Shown in pieces: positions 11,226 through 24,900 of a DNA stretch of 64,000 bases. The notes below the pieces were generated by a model. It ran no database searches. It saw only the letters and a list, made by a program, of their open reading frames with translations, and was not told where the DNA came from. The position numbers and the translations under genes are program-made. The stretch's first letter is position 1. The number at the start of each line of letters is the position of its first letter. Origin of the DNA: Rotaria macrura (Eukaryota > Rotifera > Eurotatoria > Philodinida > Philodinidae); NCBI GenBank assembly GCA_900239685.1, contig OENT01000915.1, forward strand, positions 1 to 64,000, written 5' to 3'.

Positions 11226-14200
11226 CTTGAAAGTAAGTATAGTGCTGAGAATGAGAAGAAGAAACTGTATCTAGATCGAGGTAGAAATATAAGCCAATAG
11301 GTTACGTCCAGTATTTGTTAATTTTTAAAAATTGAATCCATCGTATCCCACTATTGATGTATATCGCTTATTCTTTAGGATGCTGTGAAATAGATTTTAA
11401 AATGATAATTGAAATTTGCCTAAACTAAAACGAAACCATTTACACGATTGCATGTCGATAAATTTTTCTTTATGCTTCACCATCCATAAGACCACGGGAA
11501 GAATTCAACGATCAAAGTTATAAACTCGAAGATTAAAACATGAATTTGAAAAAATATTTAGTACGAAAATATTATTATGTGTTCACTAAAACAATCTCTT
11601 TTATCTTCATCGAATTGAAAAAACTGTAACGGACGCCGTGTACAAGTCAAGAAATAAAATGCGAGAAAACATTAGCTTACTTTTAAACAAGTGCGAAAGA
11701 CTGTAAATCACTTTAATCTAATTAATTTAATGTATTTCATTCAGCTTAGATAGGAAGTAGTCGATTGTGAATTTATTGAACAATCTAAAAACACTGAGAA
11801 CTATGCCCATTAATAATTTCCTATACTTCCATGATAGTGTGTATCCATACACATGCGTATATGGATATGATAACTTTATAAAAAATGGTCAACATAACAT
11901 TACGATGAAAAATAATTCACAATAAAAATTTCATGACTTCTACATGTCAACATTTAGTTCTGTTTGCTATTAGTATGACTGTTTACGGTAATACGTACAA
12001 AATATCTTAATTCTTATGAAATATTTTCAGTTCTATATTCTCATCTGTATAATCATCATTCACGAAAGTAAGATAACCATTTTTGAAGACAGAAAAATGC
12101 TTGATAACATTCAGAATTTAGAAGAGGCATACAGCTTTACAGAGAGTTTCCTCCTGAATCACTTACTTCACGACGTGGACAACATAAGAATTATCGATCA
12201 TGACAAACAGACAATTGCATTTTTCAAATATTAGAAAAGCTCTCCGCTTCAAAAAAGTTACCATGCTATTCGTATGCATAATCTGAGACATTTCAACGAA
12301 AAGTATTTGTATAATGCAAAAGCTTAATGTTCTCTCACATTAGACTTAAAATCACAGGGGAAATAAAAGATACTGTATAGATCATGAAGCTTATGTTTCT
12401 CTGGGATTAAACTTTTCTAGTTTCTTCGCTTCTGACGAGAAGTTCAGCTTTTGATTTTCAATATATTCTTTTCGTTGTACTTTCGAATCAATAGTAGATA
12501 GTCTGATTAGATGAAAAAGAGCGCAGTTTCAACAAAACACTATTAACCTTGTGAATAGATATTGGCTGTGAAAGCGTCAAGCCTAGCTTATTTCAACTTC
12601 TCTTCGTAGTTTATACCTCGAAGTGATATTTTTAAATTTCAAATATCTAGTGAAGTGCGCTTACTCAAGATCATGTCAAGAACTATGTTTCAATGAGATT
12701 CACTATCAAGACTTGTCGGCACGTGAAGCGAGTTTCATACGAAACGTGGAGCAGGCAATCTTGGATCCAGGAAAGAATATTTGTATTAGTACTAGATAAA
12801 TTATTTCTAGCATACAACGGTGATATAAATATGATCTGAGGATACAAAATATCTCCAACAGATATCATCGAGTATGTATCGGCCAAGAAGACGATTACTG
12901 GTGCCATACAATAGATAAACATGATAAATGAATAATAGGGTCATCACACAGATTTTTCTGTCGTACATCGCTGTAAATAGCCATTTGATGGTGACCGTAT
13001 TACGGCTTTTGTTTTATCTTACTACACTCAATAAGATGTGTTAAATGAAACGATTGTTTACAAATAGGTGAAAAAGGATACCAAACACACAATTACGTTG
13101 CCGAACTCTTTCGATTTGATTATATTTTTTACTGATCGATATACCCAGTCGTACACAATCAAATTAGAATGAAAGCTTTTCAAAAGACGATCAAACCTTG
13201 TGACGTCAGGCAATACAATTGTACAGTGATTTTCTTTAAAATTTGCTTACTATGTTTTCCATTTAATTCACCATCAGCAGTACTAATTTGAAATATTCGT
13301 GAGTATAAATGATGAAAATAAATCTATAGATGTGTCAGAAACTACTACCAATTTACCTAATAGTATACTTCTAATTAGTTTAAATTCGATGATTAGTTCC
13401 TCAAAAATGCTTCTCTTATTTAAAATTTCTACGAGATAGTAAGGCTACGGGACTCATTGATCGTTGATACACGCAGAAATATTACGACATACCTGAATAA
13501 AAAGTTTATAATCATGGGTTCTAACACGAAAGTAGAAACAGTGATTAATAATTACCAGTTACTAAGTGACAATAGCAGTACGTATTTGAGAGCACTTTTA
13601 AAGGTATAGATGTTCTACTCATTACATGAATTCCGATACTCCTAGATGAGGTGACAAGGAATTTGATTTTGCTACAAAATCTAAGTCGCTATCCGTATCT
13701 TCTTGATGGCGGACATATTTTCGTAATTGGTAGAATTAAGTGTCCGTAATCAAGCTATAACTTTTTGAAACTATTAGTCTTATTTCATAGAGTAACTGAA
13801 GAGGTTCAATTTAGAGTGTAAAGATAAAATCCGAAACTATGCCTCAGTGATTCAGAATTAATTCCAGTAGAAATGATTATTTTTCTTACCGTTATTTTCA
13901 TACAAAAGAAGAAGAAAAAAAGTACATGCTTCTCGTGCACGTTGTTAAATAGACTTCGCAACGAATCGATTATTCTTTTTTTCTTTGCCACACATGCAGA
14001 AACTTGTGTTTATATAACGTCTTTTCATCGTGAATGGATAAAGAAAAAGAAATTAAAAACCTTCAATGCGGTATTATGGCTTTCATATTTTTGTTATGTC
14101 AGCAAATAAGTTTTTATTTTTATACCATCAAGATCATGGCGATGGAAAAATATTTCTACTAAAAAGTGTTCGTAAATAATGTTAGAAATAAAATTCACTA

Positions 14201-15987
14201 ACTTTCGGTCCTTCACATTGTTACTCATGTTCTAAACTTTCCTGAACCAAAGAAAACTTAACTATTTATTTTGGATTCTCTGAATGCAAAATTCAAACTC
14301 ATAGAGTTCAAAGACAAAGTTTTTCAAAAATGTGCAAGCTTATTAGTTAGAGATCCATACATTCTTTAACTCGAAGATGATTGGGTCCATTTTCATTGAG
14401 AGAATCTTTCGCTAATTTAAATGACACAAACGTACATCCACACCCATTATCTCTTGTCCGCTGTCCATCGAAAACTATTTGTCATTTACGTCTAGATATC
14501 ATGCATTTTATATATGTCTAAGAAGTAAAACTGACGTAACAATGCACTTGCACTTAGATGTCATTCTGCCAACTCCCATGCAGAGGTGTAAGTTGATCGA
14601 CGGCCACGATTCATGGCCGTCGACTGGTAATTTCAAAATTGAATAATTCTTTAGATGATAAGAAATGCCTATTATTTTCAATATCTAATTACCAAATATT
14701 CTAGAAACATCCATGAAACAATTGCATTTCGCATGTTAGTTTTATCAAGATACTACATGTGGGCAATATAGAGACAAGTAATCAATTATTACTCAATTTT
14801 GCCAGATATCAAGAGATCAGAGTATTAGTTTTTCGTTGATATAAATAACCGAAACAGTTAAGAAGAAATTTAGCGATTCCAAGATAAAATAAAATAGATA
14901 AAAAAACGATATTTTTATTCGGATTTCTACAGCAGTGGCTCAGCCGCACGGTTAACATCTCTACTTCCATGAAATGTCGGCATTGAGGAAAGATTATTTT
15001 GTTTAAAATTAAAAAAATGAATACATTGATTAATACTTAAAGTATACATCAGTAAGTCTGCCCCACTAGTCATAGGTACTGAGAGAAAGACAGAGAGTTA
15101 ATTTTGTTATTCTGCTTCTAGCAAAATGATCTAAATTTTATTGGAAATTTTCATTGGTCGAATAATCTCACATATATATTTGATGAAAAGCTAATACTAT
15201 TTCTCTCTTTTCTTCGTTGTACAATATTGTCTATTCTGGGTAAGAATCGATTTGGAAATAAGCTATATATATATATTTACTAGCAGGCAGCTTGATAATA
15301 AGGTGACAAAGAAACCATGGACTTCAAATGTTTCTTTATATAGGCATGATCGACATTGAACAACGAAAAATTTCGAAAGTAATTTACTATTATTATAATT
15401 CGAAGAGACCGGTATCACTGGCAGAAACAGCCATTTAACTTAATGAATAGAGCTTTTCTACGAATAATCTCTCTTTGATTCAAAAGATTAAACCGAAAAT
15501 ATTTTCCAACTGACACAACTATAAACGACATCTCGATTGTCGCGTTTGTTAAATTTTATGACTCATAACTTAGAAGTGACTGGTTGTACAAGCCTATTTT
15601 AGTCTTTCAGCCAGCATTTGTGTAAATTTTTTTTGTTCTTCCTGCAGATACACGTGTTTGCCATATTTTTGCTTAACTGTTATTTCAAAATAGTATCAAA
15701 CCATTTGAAGAAATTAAACTTAACTTTGTTTTACTTATATATTTAGAAGTAAATTATCAATATGTATTATCAGAAATAAGATTAAAAACCTTCTATCAAT
15801 GGAAAAGAACGATGAAATCAATTCTATATAGATAATTTATTTGACTCATAGTCTATTTTTGTTTAGATTCATTTCCTTTTCTATTCAATACTATAATCAT
15901 TCATATTTGGTATATGGATATTTCCAAACACGAATAATCAGAAGAGTATAAGTTGCTGTTTTAAAAAACAAAGAAAACGTCTTTTCA
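11226..15987. other. Intergenic with small frames and one GC-rich hairpin
   Basis: No recognisable gene. A 72-codon plus-strand frame (12016-12234) begins with a hydrophobic, signal-like stretch but has no known domain, and I could not join it in phase to any neighbouring exon. A 79-codon minus-strand frame (12683-12922) is also unassigned. A perfect GC-rich palindrome lies at 14597-14623. A tRNA-like D-arm string (GTGGCTCAGCCGCACGGTTA) near 14936-14955 lacks a T-arm and is not called as a tRNA. Confidence 0.5.
14597..14623. other. GC-rich perfect inverted repeat (10-bp arms, 7-nt loop)
   Basis: The sequence is TCGACGGCCA, then CGATTCA, then TGGCCGTCGA. The perfect arms are unusual in DNA this AT-rich. 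It could be a protein-binding palindrome, a hairpin in an unannotated transcript or the end of a small element. It lies about 1.4 kb upstream of the Tudor gene start. Confidence 0.7.
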
Positions 15988-18900
15988 ATGGCAAATCACT
16001 ATCCAATGCATTCGCTATCATTACAGAACGATGATATGCCTGTTCATAAATGTATGCGAATAGGAATTAATTTTTATTAAATATCAACAATGTATGGATA
16101 ATTTTAGTTATTCCAATAGAAAAATTAGATATAATTCAAACGAACCAAGTTCGAATTTTATACTATCAAAATCCGAGCCAATTCTATGTCTATCTCCCTC
16201 AAAAGATTTCTTCACATGCACAAGTAAAAAGAAAAAGAGGAATATTAGAATTTGAGACGTTCGTTGTTATTTTTAGGTTCAAGTTGAATTACAAAAGGCC
16301 ATGGAAAATTACCAGTCAGCACCAGCCTCATCTGAAAACTATAAACCTTATGATCCTGTTGTTGCACAAGACAATCACGTCGTATGGCATCGTGCTATTA
16401 TATTAAGTCTAGTCTTTTAGTATTTCTATTTTTTTTAATGTTTCATTTATGCCTTTTGTTTTTGTAAAGATGTGAATTCAAACATGAATGAAGTCGTCGT
16501 TTATTTTGTCGATTTTGGTCAACAGGAAACTATTCCCATAACAAATATTCGTCCTCTACCACAGAAATTTACTCGTCAACCAGGATTCGCAATACCATGT
16601 CGCTTATATCAAATATGTCCACTCAACGGTAATGAACAATCAACTTGGAAATCAGACGACCCAGTACATAAGGAATTCAATCAACTTATGGCTGATATTG
16701 TTAATTGTAAAGTTTGTGATCTTAAAGAACAGATATGTTATGATGTTGAAATTGATACTCTTCGTAAGTAGTATTTTTCATTATCATTAAAATCTGATGA
16801 AGAAAATTATTTTTCGACAAAGTTTCAATGTAATTCTCATAAAAGTTAAAGAACGTTTAACTGCAATGAAAAAATTATCAAAATGTACTCATGAAATACT
16901 CGTAATAAAATTCGTCTCAATGTCAAGGTTAAAATCGAGAATGAGTTCTCCTGAAAAATACCTTTCTATCAGCATAAAAAACGACTGTACACCCAATCTT
17001 TTTAAAGTCTAGGCGATCTCCTTAGTTTCATTTCACAGCTAATTAATTAATTGTACGAGTTGTATTTTGAATTATGGTGAATGTTAATTATATTTTTATC
17101 TAAACTTCGTAGTGGAGTTCAGAATTAATTCACTAGATTCTGATGAAACTATGTGAGAATCATTTTCTATTTCTTTTCCTCGAGTTCTGCACTGTCCAGA
17201 ATTAGAAATCTAACTAATTAGAGTGACATGCTATAGGAATGACAATCACGATAAACTTGCCAGTCCATAGATAGAGCAATCTAACTTAATGACATTATCG
17301 TTTAGACGAAAAAAAAACTATCATCGACCCGGCTAGGGCTCAGAGGTTCAGAATTAAACAGTTAAAATTGACAGAAACAATATGATTTTGAATAGACAAC
17401 TTCTTACGACTATGAAGATTGTAGTGAAAATCCATGTCTATATTAAAATTCATGTTCATATCAAATGGGAAATATTTGGCACAGAGAAGAAGGCTTTTCT
17501 TGAAACATGGACACTTATCTGCGGATAGTATGAAATGAGTTTTATTTGAATGTATAATCTTTTCTGTTTTGATTCGAATTTATGTGTAAAAGAAAATCGG
17601 AATTAATCGATGACTGTGAGAGTAAGAATAATTTCGAACAAATGATAATACAGATTAATCATTGTTTCTGATAATATACACTCTGTAATAAACAACTCGA
17701 ATTTGCAAGAAAATTTTCATCGAACTTATTTCGTTTTAGTATTATGAAACTAAAAACTAAAAGTAATGATGTGTATTTGTTTTTATCAAACATTCTGAAA
17801 TCGATGATGCTATTGTATCCGATCTGATAGGATGACAATGACAAATGAACAATAATCAGAATCATATCTAAAACAATTATCAATGATTTTAAGACTTTCT
17901 TAAGCGAATCATATGTATATCAGAACACGCTCAGTAAACGCATAGCTAAACTGAATCCATCAAAACATCCTTTAAATATGATGAGCAAACTATGAAAGGC
18001 TCGTTCTTCGTATATCGAAGTGAAAAACCTTGATTCCCACATCGAAAATTGAGATTACAACGAAATTATCTCTCAAAATTGACTATCTATTCAAATCACT
18101 GTTGCATTGCAAAATATATCCATGATGTAGCTGAAAAAAAAAATATGACTACATTTAAAACATTTTAGACGACTAGCTTCTTCATACTAAATTACTTCAT
18201 CACTATACGATAGTGCTTTGAAGAAAAACGTCCATCATCTTACCGGGATTAGAAAAATACCTCATTCGATTTCAGATTTTATATCGAGAAGTCTTACTTT
18301 GAATAATTTTTTCATGAAAAATTTCCGAAATAAAAGAACATAAATCTGTATTTGAAATAAAGGATAACTCTTGTTAAGATCGATTCGCTCGTTTAGTCTC
18401 ATAGAAAAGTAATTGAGTAGAATTTGATCTGCTTTTGTGTCCCTACCTAACGAAAAACTCCAACGTCACTACTACATTGTATGCCTTATCGAGTTATCAA
18501 TCATTTTTAGAATAATATTATTTTGCACTATACTTTTGTATAGTATAGATTTATATTATAGATCATTCCTTTGAATATTTACTCCAAACAGATTCTATGA
18601 GTAGACTCTGATGAGTGGTGACTCTTTCCTACGTATTTCATTTGTTTATTTAATATACGATGATTTTAATTCAGTTATATCGAGTTAAAAAAAAAGAGTA
18701 TCATAGTAAGTCTCAAGAGAAAAGTTATGATACTTAGCGCCATCTATTCATTTTTAGAGCGATTTCTCAATTTGTTTGCTTTATTCTTCCCTGTACGTAC
18801 GTACGTATCAAAACTTTGGGTAAAAATATCGTTTGATTCTTCTTTCTACATTTTTACATTATTTCATCCTTTACTTTCCCTCGGATGAGATGAAAAGTAA

Positions 18901-21900
18901 CTTGTCCATGTGACTATCACACAGACAATCGAATGGAAAAGAAATTATTCCTCACATTCATATACATTCATATATATATATAGATATATATATATATATA
19001 TATGCATAAATTCTCTTTTCAGGAGTGGGAGATCTTGGAACACATCTTTTTCAAAAGCATCTTGTATCTCGAATAACAATGCGATCATCTCAATCTACAG
19101 CTTACGATACCAACCAAACACAACAACAAACATTTGACCGAATGCCACCTGGTTTTTCGGTACTATCTTCGTCAACACGACAACAACCACAGAATGAAAA
19201 TTTTAATCATTCAATTATTGCAAATCAGCAGCCATTCAGTCGGCAATTACAGAAACCAATTATTCAACAAACTGCTCCTGCACGGTACGTTCAACTGTCA
19301 GTATTGTCTGAAGTATATATAGTGTCAAGTAATGAGATTACTGCGTTTTTAATTGTTACTAAATAATCTATGTGACTACGAAAGATCGCCAGCTTACCGA
19401 TTCCTCACCAAGGGTTAGGATCGTTTTGAAAAAAATCTCATTGAGAATAAGACAAATGTCAATAATTGACAATAACTAATTCTAGTCTTGTCGGTAACAT
19501 AATCTGTATAGTAGAAATTCAATATATAAATATGCTTGAGAGTATCTTAGGTATTCGTTCAGCATAAAATATATCGAAATTTCGAATTATTTCAACTGGC
19601 TGTTGTATGTATAGAGTCGCTGACATAGTTGTAGATTTCGTCATTAGGTTTCCGTTGACATAGTTATGTCAGTGTAAATATTATTTATAAGAAAATACTC
19701 CACTAAATTCAGTCAGGGATACCCGGAAGAGTTCAGTGTTAATTGACCGAAAATAAACAGATCGACTGGCAAAATCTCGAAGAGAAAAAAACGAAAAAAC
19801 AATCTTGAACACGCAAGATCTCGAAGTGTAAAAAGTAAAATTAATTGAAGTACTTGATAGAGACATGGTTTATTGATGATAAGTATGTTAAATAGTGAAC
19901 AAACAGTACAAATAAAGATGGTGTAAAAACTGACTATGAGGCGGTGCATTACCACACGAATAAGAACTGTAAAAACTAACTCGGAAGAAAAATTAATTGC
20001 ACTAAGTTCACAAGAGCAAAGACAGTATTAATTAAATATTTATTTTTTCTATTTCGTCTCCTTTGCCTCAAGTAATGATAATAGATTCAGGATATGTTCT
20101 TTTAATCACTTTCGAAATTTTCAAATCTTGATGATAAAATACTAAGCTGCTGTTGTATAGTAGTAGGTTTTTCGGCAAAAAAATATAAACAAAAGAACGA
20201 ACTAATAACAGATGAGTCATCAGCTATTCAACACTAGTTCTTTCTCAAAATTTCCGAGATTTTTTCATTCGTGATTTGGCACTTCGGGATTGGCACTTTT
20301 GGAGAATTTTTGTTTCGACAAATTTTACTGTCTCGTAATTTTTCCTTTTTCGGGATTTTTTTGGACACTTTGTTTTTGGAGATTTTTCCTTTCGGTCAAT
20401 TAAGACGCCTCACCCCTGCCCCTGAAGCAGTCAAGATTGAGGGGCGGGCTAATCATCTTTTGGAAGGGTATTAGAAAAATTTCGCACAGAACGCAAGAAA
20501 AAGTTTCGTTGGTGCTGAGAAAAAACGAAAAATTTTCATGATTGGCGGTTGCCACACCCTTACGTCGCCCCGGTCGGGCCATTTCTGAATTCAATATGGA
20601 ACATATATTTGAAAGCAGATGCATATCCGTTGTACGATATGTTGATGTTTTGTTGTGAGTTTAATTTATTCAGAAAAAGGTTTTGAAATCTTATGATTTG
20701 CCAATAAGAATATTGTAATAATTTCAAAACAAAGCTATGTTGGTACGCCCGCAAAATTAAGATGTTTTGTTTCCTTTTGAAGTTCAACTGATAAGACTGT
20801 TCTTCCTTACACTCCGATAGCAAACTATTGTTTTCGGTTCGAAAAACTATCTATTCGGATTATTTCTGAACGTTGTCAATTTAGAATCGTAATTTACATG
20901 TGTATTTTTCAAATGGGAATATTTTGTTTTAATTGTTCATATACTGACTTATTCATCAATAATGAACAATATCCGCAGTCTATAATCGAAGTCTATGCAC
21001 TGTCTAATCCTTTACACACTCTTCTAGATAGATACATTTGATGTAACTAAGCTTTTTAGTAACCTTTGGGAAAACATTCGCAACGAAGAAATCGAACAGA
21101 TAGATGAATTTTATCATCTTCTGGATAATTCAATGTTCAAGACATATGCTCATCTTGAGATAGATAGTAGGCATAAACAGTTATGGGATGCGAGTAAAGA
21201 TGATGCTGTTCAATATTGTCCGCTGTTGATAATTCAGAATCAGGAGTTATTTTTGTTATGAAATTTTTACGCTTTCGTGAATTTCCCATGAGCGGGATTT
21301 TACGATGACACTGCGCAGTTTGTCTGTTTGCCAAAAATGTTGTTCGATCAGGGTCAAAGAAGAACTCATAATAATTCGATGGAGAATAGCTCCGTGCAGA
21401 TGGACCCGAATAGATTTCGAAGAATGAAAACATACTGGGTATTTTTCAAATGACTTTTGATATGAAATTGCTACAAAGACACGTATATCACTATTGAAAA
21501 GAGAACGTTCAGACTTCAAAAACTTATGCATTTTCCCTGCATTGTCAACATATTAATAATTTTAATCTAGTCAGATTGTCAATTAATGTGTGCTATATGT
21601 TTTTTGCAAATTTGAGATTTATCTGACTTTCTCATTGCAAGAAAAAGTAAATCTCTTGAATATTTACTTTATATGAAAAGTATTTAATTCAAGAATTTCG
21701 AGCAGAAACTTTCCTCTGAAACGCTTCTATTCAGGTCACAGAATATTAAGAAAATGATGACTGAACGACATCACTTTTTCTCGATACATTGCATTTTCAA
21801 GTCTCAGTTGAATGAATCTGATTGAATTCGACGGTTGATTACTATATAGTAAGTCGAATACTAATAAGCACTTGATGCCAATAGGACACGTTGGTCAAGA

Positions 21901-24900
21901 ATCTTAGGTTAGATTCCGTCGGTTTTATTGGAATTCACACATAAAACGACAACTGCAATGATTCTTCAGTCTTGAGATCGTATATTGTCGACTGTCTATG
22001 ACAAGTGACTACTTTTTGTTACTTCTACGTCTTGTGAAAAGGAAAACTCTTCAAAACAAACATTGAGCTATTTCGAATCTGTTCTTTTCATTACTGAAAA
22101 TCACGGTTGTTTTTATGATCATGTTCCTATCAAAAATTGTCGTAGAAATACCCATGACTCTTTGATTTGCAATATATTTGTTTTTCATTGACTTTGAAAC
22201 ACATTTACGACGGAAATCTTAGATCGATAAGTGTGCACTGAGCTTGAAAATCATCGTGTACTATTTTTCGGTTTCGAAGGATGAATAATTTTTAAAAAAA
22301 ATTTTTTTTTTCAGATCATCAACAGATTTATTTTCATCTGATATTAAAAATTTTCCACTAAGTATGTATGGCATGAAAAAACGTTTCATCAGAAAAAAAA
22401 GTCTTGAAAATTCCTATGTTCAGAGGATGGATTATATGAAATAACTCATGTTTACAATGCTATTGATTTCTATGGCCACTCAAAATATCGTGAAAAAGAA
22501 TTGGATGAATTGGATAAAGCTCTTGACGAAATATATAATACAAACACAAACGATCAATTATTAAGTGTACGACTACCTTTGGAAGGTACATTATGTGTTG
22601 TTCAACAAGGTCCCAAATATCATCGTGTTGTAATCAAGTAATACATGCCAACGAGAAATTATCTTTGATTCTGTAACTTCATAAATTTCATTCGTTTTCC
22701 AATTGTTGTATTTAGACATCGGGAAACTGAATCACGTGCATTAGTTAAACTAATTGATCGCGGCGATGAAATTATTGTTGATACATCCGAATTATTACAA
22801 CTTGAAAAGAAATATTATAATTTAGAAGCATTTGCGCAACCATTTCGTTTACATAATTATGATGAATCAGTACGATTTTGTTTTCGTTTAGAAAATAAAC
22901 GATGATGTTTTCTTTTTGTTTTTGTCTTCTAGCATATTACAGCTAATATAACGCGTAAATTGAAAAGATTAATTCTTAAACAAAATGTTCAAATTAAACA
23001 AAAGTTACCAATGATAAATGGATTTTATTCAGTTGAAGTTATACTATCTGATAATCGATTAGTTAATCAAATTCTTCTTACTGACGACAACATTCCAATC
23101 GTATGTTTGTGTTTATATTTTAGTCAAATTAAATTCTTCATTTGCATTTTTCGTATTTAGATTTCATCATTGGCAAGATCGTCTGAGTAAGAATAAATTT
23201 TTGCTGTTTTGTCAATCTATTTTAAAATTTCTTGATAATGTAGATTTCAACCATCAACAACGCAACAAGATGTGAATATACACCGAATCAGCGATGACTT
23301 ACCAGCACCACAAAAATTATTAACAGGATCTGGACGTACACAACCAGGTCGTTTTGCTCCTAAGTCACCAATTGCCAATGAACAAACATCACGTTTCTCA
23401 AAAGTAGAACAACAAGATGAATCTCGTCCATCGAGACAACAAACACAACCATTTTCAACTAGAACAGGAAATGGTTCTCAACAAACAGGAAATTATTCAG
23501 CTAGTAAGTTGAAAGGATTGATTATAAATCGAAAATTTTATTCCGATGAAATCAGCTATACAATTCAAAGTAGTATTGAAACATAAGATTCACTTTGGAA
23601 GAATCAATACGTTATTCGTAATGAACACGTAAAATTGATGAAGAAAATTCAATTGTTTCTGAAGAGCGATGTAACTAGTTCATTCTCTCTGCATATGATG
23701 AAAATGAATTCCGCCGTGAAAATACGTAGTAGAGCGATAAAAAAAACTAAATTTAAGTGTAAAATGTAATCTCTGTCAATGTTCGCTATGAATCAAATTT
23801 CATGCGATCTACTTAAAATAAGAGTGTGATGTCATTCATTTCTTTCTTTCTTTCCTTTTGAGATAAACAATGTCGAAATCTTTACTAGCATTACTCAGTT
23901 GGGATAACAACTTTACACGTTAGAAGCGTTCTTGTCTAACATCCATATGTCATGGATATAATATGAACTTTCAAAAGTGCCATTTAACATTCAATGCTTA
24001 CTAATTAAGACAAAAGGGAGCGAAGTAAAGAACTCATCCCAAAACACATAATTTATTGCTGAAATCGTATTACATATTTCAGTGAATATCGATTCGAAAT
24101 ATCTCTTCAATCATTCAAACTGCAGATTCATTTGGAGATCCATAAATATTTCTTTTGTAATGTGAAGAAAAACTGACTTGAACATTGATTTTTGTTGAGA
24201 GTTTTTTCTTCTGAGAACTAATTTGCATAACCGAGTTTTAAGATTAATACGGTGATATCGTGTATCTTTATTGAATATTTTTCATTAAGAGTTTGATTTC
24301 TAAATTTAGGTCGTCGACTAGCTAATGAAGAACAGCAAACAACTCAACGAACTGGAGTTGAAAATAATCGTGCAAGTAAGCTCGACATTTTTCAAAATCA
24401 TGGAATGACGAATAATCGTATTTAAGTAGATCATAATAATTTCAATGATCATAACTTTGAAATTAAGAAAGAAAATAATATGAAACGATCAGAAGTTTTC
24501 CCCGGTAAGAAATGAATTAACATAATCTTCTTCTATTAATAGTTGTATTTTTATTTACAAGATCGTACCGGTAATTTTGACAATAGTAAGCATTTCACTG
24601 TACTGTTTATTTTTCATCGATATACATATATTTGACTAGCTCATAATAATGGTTTTCAAGAACCTCGTAAGGACAATCGAAATCAACGAGATGATGATAA
24701 TAATGAAAATATGACTACATCACGTTTTGGTAGTGAGTATCTTCGTTCAATAAAAGATCTATTTGAATTAGTATATTAATGTTTAGATAGTGAAGGATTC
24801 TCAGTAGAACCACGAGATCAAGTTGGTGGATTTCAAAATTATCGTAATAAAGAAAATAGTGGAGATGGTGAACGACGAGGTGGTCGTGGAGGCCAACGAG

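Larger units (their letters stand above)
19285..22314 (+). other. Largest intron of the Tudor gene (3030 bp) with GC islands
   Basis: It separates the exon ending ...TAPAR from the exon beginning SSTDLF. It holds a GC-richer, repeat-like segment at 20270-20600 and a pair of inverted 14-bp words (19739-19752 and 20390-20403), both listed separately. Open frames of 60-98 codons occur on the minus strand near 21137-21531, but they show no domain and are taken as chance. Confidence 0.65.

Noticed and set aside
11933..12234. Possible two-exon secreted peptide (ATG at 11933, GGTAATAC donor, TTTTCAG acceptor at 12030)
   Set aside because: The splice gives a frame that stops early and does not join the 72-codon frame at 12016-12234. 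The latter alone has no recognisable family.
14936..14990. tRNA-like string GTGGCTCAGCCGCACGGTTA
   Set aside because: It has no matching T-arm (GGTTCRANTCC) at the right distance and no acceptor stem. At most it is a relic of a tRNA-derived repeat.
17325..17360. CCGGCTAGGGCTCAGAGGTTCAGAATT, B-box-like string
   Set aside because: It has no A-box or cloverleaf around it, and one B-box-like word is not enough for a pol III gene.
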